From the NCBI GenBank assembly GCA_963920575.1, contig OY986971.1, positions 9,054,779-9,118,778 on the forward strand: DNA of 64,000 bases. The letters run 5' to 3'. The notes beneath the pieces were generated by a model, which ran no database searches, was not told the origin of the DNA, and saw only the letters and a list, made by a program, of their open reading frames with translations. Positions within the stretch are counted from its first letter, which is position 1. The number at the start of each line of letters is the position of its first letter. This stretch comes from Narthecium ossifragum. Taxonomy: Eukaryota > Streptophyta > Magnoliopsida > Dioscoreales > Nartheciaceae. Both the position numbers and the translations under genes were made by a program. Positions 12,228 through 23,103 of the stretch are shown here, one piece after another.

Positions 12228-12635
12228 TGCTCTATTCGCTGAGGAGGAGCATCACGTCCTCATCTTCCCTCATTACCCGTGAAGCAAACATCGCTCATCG
12301 AGCTGATCGACTCGGAGATCAAGGACGCCGAGGGCGACGACCATGGCCAGGTCAGCATCTCCCTTTCTCATCCTTTTCCCTTCAAAGTTCAAACCCTATG
12401 AGCTTGATTCGATTTTATGGCGTAGATCCCCTTTGAAATCCAAGATGACGAAGGTAAGACATACGTAACCTTGCGGACCAAATACCACGACGAGAGCATC
12501 GAGATTGAGGTTTCCATGCCCCTTAGCGACAGAGACGTAGATGTGGACAAGGATAGTTATGAAGCCGGAGTTCAAAAGTACTGGCTCGATCGCGAGGGGG
12601 AGGCGCCACCGCGGGCAGGAGAAGTGGAGAATTGA
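12228..12635 (+). pseudogene. Captured MAM33-like gene fragment
   Basis: Two pieces read as a mitochondrial glycoprotein of the MAM33/p32 family, an acidic matrix protein. 12228-12299 gives a Ser/Arg-rich LYSLRRSITSSSSLITREA start like a mitochondrial targeting peptide. After a frame change, 12282-12350 gives SLIELIDSEIKDAEGDDHG. A GT...AG intron (12351-12425) then joins in phase to IPFEIQDDEGKTYVTL...YHDESIEIEVSMPL up to TGA at 12635. The family's C-terminal half is missing, so the product would be far shorter than the usual 220-270 residues. The presence of the intron shows capture at DNA level, not through a spliced RNA. The family is recognised from the IPFEIxDxEG and YxxExIxIEVSMP signatures. 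Confidence 0.75.
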
Positions 12636-12851
12636 GGAGAAGGGTTAGTGGGTTAGCCCTAAACCTAAACTTAAACGGGTAAACGGGTTGATACGTCTAA
12701 CCCGCGGGTCAACCCGACCCGATCCGTTTATTCACGAGTCATAAACGGGTCGACCCGTTTATGACCCGAACCCGATTATATAAAACCCAAACCAGTTTAT
12801 CTCGGGTCGGGTTCACGGGTCATGACCCAAATTGCCACCCCTATGTATGGT

Positions 12852-14442
12852 GCACACTCGGTTCGTGGTCGTAGGACTCTCTGGGAGATGCTGAGTAGGG
12901 TGAGTAGCACTGGTGTTCCACACGTGATAATGGGTGACTTCAATGTGATTATTGCTCCTTATGAGAAGAGGGCTGGGCAGCCGTTTGCTATGTCCTCTTC
13001 GTCGAGGGAGTTTTTGGAGTTCATTGCTACCAATGCGCTAGTAGATGTGGGGTTTGTGGGAAGTACCTTTACTTGGTGTAATGGGCTGACATGCCATCGC
13101 CGGATCTCTGAGAGGCTTGACCGGGTTCTCTGTAGTGGTTCAACTGGTGATATTTTTGGCCGAATGGAGGTGAGACATTTAAGTAGGCAGGATTCGGACC
13201 ACTGCCCACTGGTCTTGACTATGGGCGTGCAGCCACAGGTGGATGGTGCTGGACTGTTTCGTCTACAACAACACTAATTTGATGAGGAGCGTTTCAAGGC
13301 CTTGGTGAGGAGGACTTGGGGGAGGAACTTGCAGGGGTCACTGCAGTACAACTGGGCGACCAGGATCAAGCTCATCAATATAGCAATTAAACATTGGAAT
13401 ACCAGGGAGCACTGTGATCCGTTCAGGCGAGGCTCCCGTTTGGAGGAAGCAATTCTGAAAATGTATTTAAAAGAGGAATACCAAGGGCTTACACTGGTGG
13501 AAGAAGGGGAGCTCTGGTCCCTTGAAAAACAACACGCAGCTGTCATCACCCAACAGGAAAGGAGCGTTTGAGAAAGGAATGGGTTATGGCGGGGGATAGG
13601 AACTCGGCATTTTTTCATAAGATAGTTGCTTCTAGATCACACAGATCTAAAGTTAAGGAGCTGGTGGTTGGGGATGGGGTGATAGTTTCGACAAATGAGC
13701 AGATGGGAATGGAGTTTGCTTGGTATTTCACTGATCTTTGGACATACTCTGAAACACAGGTGGAGGGTGACCTCCCTACTTTGCCACAGGTCTTGCCATA
13801 ACATAGGGCGATGCTAGGTTGTGTTGTGTCAGAGATGGAGGTCAAGGAGGCTGTATTCAACCTGGGAAAGACCAAATGCCCAGGGCCAGACGGTGTGCCT
13901 GTTGTGTTCTATACAAAGAATTGGATGTCTATTGGGATGGAGGTCACTGCGGCTGTTCTCTGTTTCTTTCGTTCGTGCTCCCTTCCGGCTAGCTGGAATG
14001 AGACCTTGGTTTCCTTTGTCCCGAAGTGTGTGAACCCTAGAACGACCAAAGAATTCCGACCCATTAGCTTGTGCAATGTAAGCTATAAGACCGTTTCTAC
14101 TATCCTGGTGCGAAGATTGAAGGTAGTGCGATCTGGTTGGGAAGGAAATATCGACGTTCATGGCAGGGAGGTCCATACATGATAATATATGCGCTACCCA
14201 GGAACTGCTCCACTCTATGGAGGTTGCACCCATGTCGAGAGCAACCATGGTCATCAAAGTCGATTTTAGCTCGGCCTATGTCAGGGTTCGTTGGGCGGCC
14301 TTGAAGGAGATTATGTGTCGCATGGGTTATCCAATGTCTTGGGTGTCATGGGTCATGGCGTGTGTGACTTCGCCAAGCTTTGCCTTCATCGTCAATGGCA
14401 GGATCTCCGGGCGCACAAGATCTCAGCGGGGTTTGCGGCAGG
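12852..14442 (+). pseudogene. Second L1-type LINE, endonuclease and RT start
   Basis: Reading begins at the hAT target site with VYGAHSVRGRRTLWEML. It continues through the AP-endonuclease motifs HVIMGDFN (12926-12949), GSTFTWCNG, ERLDRVL and QDSDHCPLVL (13189-13218). Stops follow at 13275, 13569 and 13799. RT resumes with KTKCPGPDGVPVVFY (about 13871), FRPISLCN, a frameshift near 14150, then KVDFSSAYVRVRW and QRGLRQ at 14424-14441. It is cut exactly there by the Athila-type element and continues at 27554. The L1 order of EN then RT is clear. The LINE probably also extends a little to the left of the hAT, before 8994. Confidence 0.9.
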
Positions 14443-16044
14443 TGATGAATAAATTTTATATCTCGCAAGTATACGAATCGGTGCAATCAGTATAGTAGCA
14501 AGACGAGTATCGTACCCACAGAGATTTGTAAAGATTATTAGAGTGAAACGCTAAAGAACAGAAAAGAAAGAAAATAAGGAAGGGAAAATAAGAAATATAA
14601 AGTATGGAGAATAGATAATCTAATAACGAAATAAGAAAACGATGGAAATATGATGGATGAATACTAAGGTTCCGATTTCACCATAACATCCTCATTATAA
14701 GCATTGAATCAATAAAGATTTCAGTTTAATTCCAAGGGCTCGTTCTTCCGGTATGATGATCCGTTCGGCCGCGGTTTTCACCAAGTACCCTCAATTAACC
14801 CTAGCTAATGAACCCATAACTAAGTGTTAACCAAGAATCCATTAAGCTCTGAAGAACAATCATGAACCAAGAATACTCTTAGCTTGAACCCGGCCTCGAC
14901 ATAAACTCATTCATTCATAGATCCTGCAAGATTGGGGAATGAACCCTCGCCCAATCTCACATACAACAATCTATAATACTTCTATTGGCCAGATAAAGGT
15001 ATTTAAGATCTCACTTATAATAATGAATGAAATAAGGAAAATAAACTGATAAAATAATCATGATCCAATAACATAGAATGATTCAGTTAGGGCTACATCG
15101 GTACCTTAGAAAAGAAACTAGCCACTCATGTTCATCATGAGGGCAACAAAACTAATGGAGAAATAAAGAAGAAATAAGAAAAGAAAACCAAGCCTGGAAC
15201 CCTTCTCCTTGCCTCCAAACGCTGCCAAAAAGTCCTCCAAAAGATCCCTTTTGATAACCCTAAGTATCCTATTTATAGGCCTAAACTCGGATTAAATCAA
15301 AACCGTTGATTTAATTCACTGGGAATGTCCGATCGATCCTCCTCGGGACGTTGGATCGATCGGACTCATTGAAATCTCCAACTTCTATTTACACCCGAGT
15401 CCGATCGATGGACGAATCGATCGAACTCTGCTCCTCTAAAAAGCATACGTTCTGTCAACCTTTAATTCCCAAGTCCGATTGATCGGACTATGAGTGTTGG
15501 ATCGATCGGTTGAGTAAAAATCCACTGTTTTTGGCTTTTCCCGAGTCCGATCGATCGGACCATTGGTGTCGGATCGATCGGACCCCTTAGGAGGGATGGA
15601 GAGATCAATCGGACTTCGTTTAGCCAAAAAAAAATAGGTTCTGTCACGTTTCTGCGTAGTCCGATCGATCGGCGGATCGCTCGGACTTCCAGCTTATTTA
15701 CTGTGCTGCCATTCAGACTGCGCTATCGGTACTAAAATTGCCGTAACTTCGTCTAGGAAACTCGAAATGACGAACCGTAAAATTCTCCAGAATCTAGACT
15801 TCAAGAGCTTTCCAACCATATATGGCACATAATCTGATTCTTCATGAGCAGGTACAGATTAATCTTTAAAGTTGATCCATGCACTCTTTTCAGCTTCTTT
15901 TCTCCTTTTTCCTGCATTTTCCAAACAACCATGTGAAGCAACATATAGATATAAAAATAGGAATAAAGATGTTGATTAAAGATAATAATCTAGCAATTGA
16001 GATGGTTATAAGGCTATTTAGAGTGCACTTTCATGCACTCATCA
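14443..16044 (-). repeat. 3' LTR of the Athila-type element
   Basis: 1602 bp, TG...CA. The minus-strand TATA (TATAAATA, complement of 15270-15277) has a GATCGATC array upstream at 15329-15690. It includes the 21 bp just upstream of the array (about 15309-15329) that are deleted in the partner LTR. Confidence 0.93.
15329..15690 (-). promoter_or_regulatory. GATCGATC palindrome array in family-A LTR
   Basis: Seven or eight sites, including AGTCCGATCGATCGGACC-like palindromes, are followed or interrupted by GCATACGTTCTGTCA. It begins about 50 bp upstream of the TATA box on the minus strand. The matching array of the other LTR is at 26838-27192, upstream of the functional 5' promoter (TATA at 26800-26807). 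Confidence 0.6.
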
Positions 16045-17253
16045 CACCCCCCAACCAGCTTATTGCTAGTCTCTAGCAATTCAAAGCGCATAGAATATAA
16101 TTAATCGCACCAACGGTTCAAGGATGTAGACATGTCTGATAAAAATTCTACCTTATCAAGTCAATAGTGTTTCATACAGTACAGAGTACGAAAACTTCTT
16201 ATACTCATACACATACTACCAACATATGAAATCAACTTCTACACATCAAACATGCTAATCACCATCCAGAAGAACACCTGTGACGTGACAAATAAATGTT
16301 ACGTGCAGAAGCAACTTCTACCCACCATTAGTCCAAGCACACTACTATCTTCATGACCAATCATCCAACCCTCGCACTTTAAGTACAGCATGCTCTTTCC
16401 TTCTTTTTTTTTCTTTTCAACTATCAGACATTTTGCCTTTTTACGCGAGCACTCTCCGCTTCTTGAGGCGCAGAGACCCGGTTACTTAGCAAAACACTTA
16501 ATAGTTTTTTTTATAGCTATAAGTGGTTCTACCTTTTTACGCGAGCTCCCCGCTTCCTGAGGCAAGAATACCCAGTTACTCAGTAGATCACTTAATAGTT
16601 GTTTAGGCACAGCTTTATCAAGCTCCAGAACTTTTTTCTCTCTTTTTTTTTTCTCTACATGCAATACTCAACACTAGCTAATGCTGAAATCATGGTCTAG
16701 ATTAACAATAGCATGCTCATTCCTCTAGTGAGTATAATTACCGCTGCACATAAAGTGTTCGTGTGTGGATCACATGATGTTATACTTTCAGGTTATCACG
16801 CATGCAATCAATGTATTGGTCAATCCATATGAAAGCAACATGCATAATAAGCATAAAAATTTCAGCTCATGTACAATTTCTAGTAACATAATCAATTCAA
16901 CACTATTAAACTCAATAAGGTAGCATGCATAAGGTCATGCATGCCTACACCCTCCAACCTGAAATTCACATTGTCCTCAATGTGTGCATTTATCCAATAA
17001 AATATGTAGGAGGTGGCCATCCAAAAATTTCCAGAGAAAGAGAAGACAAGATAATGTAAATAAGAAAGAGGCCACCTGATAGAGTAGCGAACATCTCCTC
17101 AAGGATCCTCAGGGTGGCTGAAAACCTAAAAGAAAACAAAAGAGAAACATAAAAATAAAAACTAAGAATTGAAACTTAAAAACAAGTTACCTTGGTGGGT
17201 TGCCTCCCACCCAGCGCTTTATTTAACGTCTAGGCAAGACGTACTGCAAAGCC
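16045..17253 (-). other. Polypurine tract and non-coding 3' region
   Basis: The complement of CACCCCCCAACC (16045-16056) is a purine run directly next to the 3' LTR, the plus-strand primer site. 16436-16600 holds two copies, about 95 bp apart, of CCTTTTTACGCGAGC...CCCRGTTACTYAG. T-rich tracts lie at 16403-16416 and 16505-16512. No envelope-like or other gene is seen between pol and the LTR. Confidence 0.7.
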
Positions 17254-19796
17254 TTAAGGTTCAACAAAATTTGCGGCATCCACAACTTCTGATGGTCCCT
17301 CCAAATACAACTTCAAACGGTGCCCATTGACTTTGAATTTGCTTCCACTCCTTTCATTCTCAATTTCAACAGCACCATGAGGAGATACTTGTGTCACTTT
17401 AAAGGGACCCGTCCATCTTGACCTTAATTTACCTGGAAAGAATTTCATTCGTGAGTTATAAAGTAAAACTTTCATACCTGGATGGAACTCCTTCCGTTGT
17501 ATTGTTTTGTCATGATAGAGCTTGGTCCTTTCTTTGTAGATTTTAGCGTTCTCGTACGCTTCATTCCGCAGCTCATCTAATTCGTTCAATTGCATCTTTC
17601 TCATATCCCCCGCTTCTCCCATATCAAAATTCAGCTGCTTGATTGCCCAATATGCCCTATACTCCAACTCCACAGGTAAATGACATGCTTTTCCAAAAAC
17701 AATGCGATAAGGGCTCATACCAATAGGAGTCTTATAGGCGGTGCGATACACCCAAAGAACATCATTCAATTTCACTGCCCAATCTTTCCTTGTAGTGCCA
17801 ACAACTCGTTCCAGGATCGTTTTTATTTGCCTATTGCTCACCTCCACTTGGCCCGACGTTTAAGGGTGGTAAGGAGTTGCAACCCGATGATTGATGTTGT
17901 ATTTCTTCAACAATGCATCAAACGCTCTATTGCAAAAGTGTGATCCCCCATCACTTATAATCGCCCGAGGTGTACCAAACCTTGTAAAAATCATATCTTT
18001 CAAGAATCCCACCACGGTCTTGCTGTCATTGTTCATGGATGCAATTGCTTCAATCCACTTAGATACATAATCTACAGCAACAAGAATATACGTGTACCCG
18101 TATGATGAAGGAAACGGTCCCATAAAGTCTATGCCCCAAACATCGAACAATTCCACCACCAGATTATTTGTAAGAGGCATCTCATTCCTTTTGCTTATAT
18201 TCCCTGACCGTTGACATCTGTCACACTTAGCAACAAAATTAAATGCATCTTTGAATAATGTCGGTCAAAAGAAACCAGATTGAAGAACTTTAAAAGCAGT
18301 TTTCTTACCTCCAAAGTGTCCTCCACACGTTAATTCATGACTAAATTTCAATATATCATCATGCTCATATTCTGGAACACAACGCCTTATTATTTGATCA
18401 GGACAATGCTTAAATAAATAAGGATCATCCCAAAAATAATATCGAACAGTAGATAAAAATCTTTTCTTTTCCTGTGAACTCAATTCAGTACTCAGAACAT
18501 TACTAGCTAAATAGTTAACAATATCCGCATACCAGGGCTCTTTACCATTCACAGAGAAGAGTTGTTCATCGGGAAAGCATTCTTGGATGGGTTGTACATC
18601 CTTAGGGCCGGCTATGTGCTCCAATCGTGACAAGTGATCTGCCACTACATTATCACTCCCTTTCTTGTCCCTTATTTCCAAATCAAACTCTTGCAGCAAT
18701 AGGATCCACCTGATTAACCTTGGCTTGGTATCCTTTTTGGTTAGTAGATATTTCAATGCTGCATGATCTGAATAAATAACAACTTTAGATCCAATCAAAT
18801 AAGAGCGAAATTTCTCCAATGCAAAAACAACTGCAAGTAATTCTTTCTCAGTGGTTGAATAATTTATTTGAGCATCATTGAGGGTACGACTTGCATAATA
18901 GATAGCATGAGAAACCTTATTCACCTTTTGTCCTAACACAGCCCCTATAGCATAATCAGACGCATCACACATTATCTCAAAGGGCAACGACCAATCAGGA
19001 GGCATAATAATAGGTGCAGTAATCAATTTCTCTTTTAAAGCATTAAAAGCATCAAGACAGGCTTTACTAAACTTAAACTCAACATCCTTGGCCAATAAAT
19101 CACACAGAGGTCGTGCAATCTTAGAAAAATCTCTAATGAATCTGCGATAAAATCCTGCATGGCCCAAAAAACTTCGCACACCCTTTACAGAAGTAGGGGG
19201 CGGTAACTTCTCAATCAACTCTATTTTTTCTTTATCTACTCCAATACCTTTACTAGAAATAGCATGTCCCAAAACAATACCTTGCCTTACCATGAAGTGA
19301 CTCTTCTCCCAGCTCAATGTCAAATTTGTCTCTTCACATCTTTTAAGCACAAAGGTTAGGTGTGCAAGGCAATTATCAAAAGAATTTCCAAATACAGAAA
19401 AATCATCCATGAATACCTCGACAAAACTTTCTATCATGTCGGAGAAAATCGATATCATGCATCTTTGAAAGGTGGCAGGTGCATTGCACAATCCGAACGG
19501 CATCCTTCTGTATGCGAATGTTCCAAATGGACAGGTGAAAGTTGTCTTCTCTTGGTCCTCTGGGGTGATAGCAATTTGATTATAACCTGAAAATCCATCA
19601 AGAAAACAATAAAATGAGTGACCAGCTAAGCGTTCAAGCATTTGATCAATAAAAGGTAAAGAAAAGTGGTCCTTTTTAGTAGCCGCATTAAGCTTGCGAT
19701 AATCGATGCAAACACGCCATCCTGTAGTCATCCTTGTGGGTATGAGCTCATTGTTCTCATTCTTCACAACTGTTATCCCTGATTTCTTAGGCACCA
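17254..19796 (-). pseudogene. Athila-type pol: RT, RNase H, integrase
   Basis: Minus strand, one frame from 19796 to 17254. RT carries [10 protein letters not shown] and FMDDFSVFG (active-site DD). RNase H carries [34 protein letters not shown] and [10 protein letters not shown]. Integrase carries the HHCC zinc site across [10 protein letters not shown]...CDRCQRSG, then [20 protein letters not shown] and IISDGGSHF for the D,D of DDE. Two in-frame nonsense codons break it: TGA at about 18262 (a Trp is expected after SGFF) and TAA at about 17857 (a Gln is expected after PYHP). Apart from these the frame is continuous, so the element was probably active not long ago. The upstream part lies beyond the nested solo LTR, at 23104-25923. 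Confidence 0.93.
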
Positions 19797-22700
19797 TGTC
19801 ACGCCCCGACCCAGAAAACCCATCCAGATCGAGGCGTGAACCACCTAAACCTGTTTACATCATCAATTGGCGCACAAGTATAGAACTGATATTAACTTAA
19901 ACAATTTAATCCTCAAATTCATAAAAATTTTGACAGAATCCCCTTTGTAATTATAACACAGGAAACCTGTACATTTGATAATTTTATAACTAGGACAAAA
20001 TGATCAATCAATACATTCCTCAAATATCTACATTAAAGAACGTTACAACATTTCTCCAATACAATTAAATTAAAGATCATACAATCATGTCCTCGAATAC
20101 ATCATGTTATACATCAATTTATACATCAATTTGTACATCATAAATTAAAGCTGAAAATTATCTGTTGACGAACTCCTCAACGCTCCAAGTCCTCGAAATA
20201 CCGCGCCATCTTCTAAAGGAACACCTGAAAGAAGGAACTGCATCGACCTGCATCGCCGATGCAGCCCAGGTAGGGTGAGCAACAATGCCCAGTAGGGTTC
20301 TACTCTACGTCGCACAGAAAGAGAGGAAAACTGCAACTGCGTCGTTCTCCGCCTAAGCCTAAGATATGCCAAGGGGTCCCATAACCCCGTCGATTCCCGA
20401 GGGCTCCTGTCCAGGTCCCACCCTCACCCAAGAACAAACGAGAGGAAACACAGACTGCGGGCTCCTGTCCAGGTACCACCCTGCCCAGTCATACCATCTC
20501 TCCCGGGGACACATATGTCAGGGACATCGACAACCACCCTTAGCGCTTGGCCTTGGAGATCCGACACGACCTCTACACCTCAAATACAATAATTTCCAAC
20601 ATGGTCGACTATCACAATAACCTCAAATGATATCAATTATGATCATTCGATGACAATCAAGTCCTAATCCTCAACTACCCCAAACCCCGGTCCTAGGGCT
20701 AGATCCGGGCTACCCGAGAACCCCGGATCGGCGATCGAATCCATCGCCTACCACCTAGCCTGGATGCCTCTAATGCAATCATCATGCATGACCCTATTCA
20801 AACAACTAGGCCTAGGTGTCTCTACAGGACATCTCATCAACCATGTCCGATTTAGCAGATACGATATAAAAGAGAGCTAAGCTATTTCAGTAATACCACG
20901 TTTCAATCCAAATTTCGGCATTACGACGACATGCACCGCCATCAGCCAGAAATTGTACAATGGACACAGCCCCATCCAATCAATTAACAGGGCACCACTG
21001 ACCCGCACAATATAAGAACTTCCACAAAATAAATAAAAACGGGCACCCCGCCTGCCCTAGGCTTAAGCATGATATGAGAATATACAATTTGCATAATTCG
21101 CACGAGAATACAAGAATTGAATGGAGAAATGCGTAAATGGCATTAAGGAATAGCGAAGCGAATAAATCCCAGATTTCATGAACGAAACTGGTAAGGCAAA
21201 GCCAGCGAAATCGGAATAGCATAAATCCATGAAAAAAATGGGGAGCTAAGAGATCATCAGAAGCATACTTCCCACGGAGACAAGCTCACTAAACATGAGT
21301 AATATAACCCATCTTTCCAGTGATGCATGTTCTGTGATGGTTTATCCTGAAGGCGACATAATTGAACTACTTAACATGATCTCATAAGGAGTATCTCAAG
21401 GGGAAAACACAAATGACATCAAGAGTAGCACTTAGCATTAATTACGGGAAAAACAGGCAAACCTGACATAAAAATAAATTGAACCTTCATCCACATTTTC
21501 AAACCATATAAACTCCTGCACTTGCAACGCTTGCCAATTAACATCTGAACCAACCGATCATACAAGGCCAAACTTGATAGAACTTTGGAAGGCCTAACCT
21601 AAAGCCGACGAGATACCAACTAAAAGGGAAAGAAGGGGAGTACAAAACCTACCATTGGCAGCCTAACCATTGGGCAGCATTTCAAAGAATACCTCAACTA
21701 TAATCAGTTAATCCAGAAGAGATCCGGCAGGCCATCAGAGAACCCAAGCATCACACAGCAGGACAGCAAGGGCATTTCAGCTAGGGAAAAACAAAGCCTC
21801 ATATGGTAAGGGGAAACAGAGCATGGCGGCAGGGGGAAAAACCAGCGTAGAAATCCAAACCATCGAGAACCTATCACATTTATCCAACAACCAGTCCCCA
21901 AAACATAGAACACGAGAGCTGAAGGATCGGCAGTTGATCCAAGAGAAAATCCGGCAACCTACAACAGAGAAGAAAACCAAGATCGTCCATCGATCAAACC
22001 AGCAACCCCCCGTCCAACCAACTTCACAAACCAAGGCCAGCAATTTGTCTAACCCTCCATCAAAGAACAGAGGTCACAAAGGCAATCAATGGCAGCAGAG
22101 AGAAACAGAGGAAAAACCCAAGCAACCATCCACAGCTACTAGCGAAGAGAAGAAGAAGACCTCACAGAGATCCTAGGCTAAACCCCGTTACCACCAGCAA
22201 ATCCAAAACCGGACTTCATAAGATTCGAAGTGAAGAAGATCGGAAAAGGGGAAGAGCAGCGATCCAAATCCGCGTAAACCCAAAAGGGAAGGAAACCCAG
22301 GACAAGGGAAGAATCCAACGGACCCATCGGAGGATCTATGCATAGCATTCATCGGAAACACAGCAGAACAAAGAGCACTAAAACATCACCGAAAGGAAAC
22401 AGAGCAAGAGTCGCCGGAAAACAGGGCAAGCATACAAATCCAAACCCGATGCAATCCTATGGCCTAATCTATGCTACTAGAGTCTAAACCAGGTTTAGGC
22501 TAGAAACCCCACCTCTAAATCGCTTCTCCCTCTTCTTCTCCGGCCACGAGCACCGCCGGCGTGCGCCTCAGACTCCTCCAGTCGCGATCGCCATCACCAT
22601 CGCCCAGCTCCTCACCAGCCGTCGTCGCTGCCATCGCCAAGCTCCCCTCCAGCCGCCGTCCGGCCGCAGGACTCTTTCCTCTCTCTCCGATTGGCTGGGT

Positions 22701-23103
22701 CGCGCCGCCTCTCTCTCGATCTCTCTATCAAACGCGGCTGAAGCTCTAACGGGAGAGAGAAGGGTTTAATAGGGTTTAATTTAATCAAGCGGTGATTAAG
22801 TCTGAAGACTAGTTGATCAACCAGATTTAATCACGGCCACTCAAATCTCGATCTTTCCGATCAAACTCAGATCCTCCGATCTGGGGTACTCTTAGTGGTC
22901 TAACCAAGCACATACATCATTACAAAGCCGTGTGTGCGCTACGCAAGTGTGAAACCAACTCCGCCTAGGGTAATTTACCAAATTACCCATGGAGTGGCAG
23001 CGATCAGCGGGGATCGCAAAGCAAGGCCAACCGAGCCCAAAACCAACGGAACCAGACCCTCGACCCAAGCAGTCAGACCGGGTTGGAGGTACGGGTCCTC
23101 ACA
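19797..23103 (-). repeat. Family-D solo LTR inside pol, TSD CACCA
   Basis: On + it starts TGTCACGCCCCGACCC and ends GTACGGGTCCTCACA, with CACCA at 19792-19796 and 23104-23108. Its complement begins TGTGAGGACCCG like the copy at 9088, but it is longer (3307 against 2195 bp). The insertion splits the pol reading frame between SPVHVV and PKKSGITVV. Within it, 20400-20480 carries CTCCTGTCCAGGTMCCACCCT twice. Open frames at 21823-22176 and 22561-22749 are Ser/Pro/Arg-rich and have no known domain. Confidence 0.92.

Larger units (their letters stand above)
9002..12843. mobile_element. hAT element with captured gene, 8-bp TSD
   Basis: Terminal inverted repeats TAGGGGTGGCAATTTGGGT (left) and ACCCAAATTGCCACCCCTA (right) are exact. 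The 8-bp target duplication TGTATGGT lies at 8994-9001 and 12844-12851, the length expected of hAT transposons. Both ends are rich in AAACGGGTCGGGT-type subterminal repeats in both orientations (9015-9087, 11288-11410, 12670-12830). Leaving out the nested solo LTR, the element is about 1.64 kb. No hAT transposase was seen; the interior carries a fragment of a host MAM33-like gene, so this is a non-autonomous, gene-capturing copy. It lies in the endonuclease region of a LINE. Confidence 0.93.

Noticed and set aside
16045..17253. Envelope-like gene in the Athila element
   Set aside because: No frame of meaningful length on the element strand between integrase and the polypurine tract.
21823..22749. 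Open frames inside the family-D solo LTR as host genes
   Set aside because: They are Ser/Pro/Arg/Gln rich, lack domains, and lie wholly within an LTR bounded by a target duplication.
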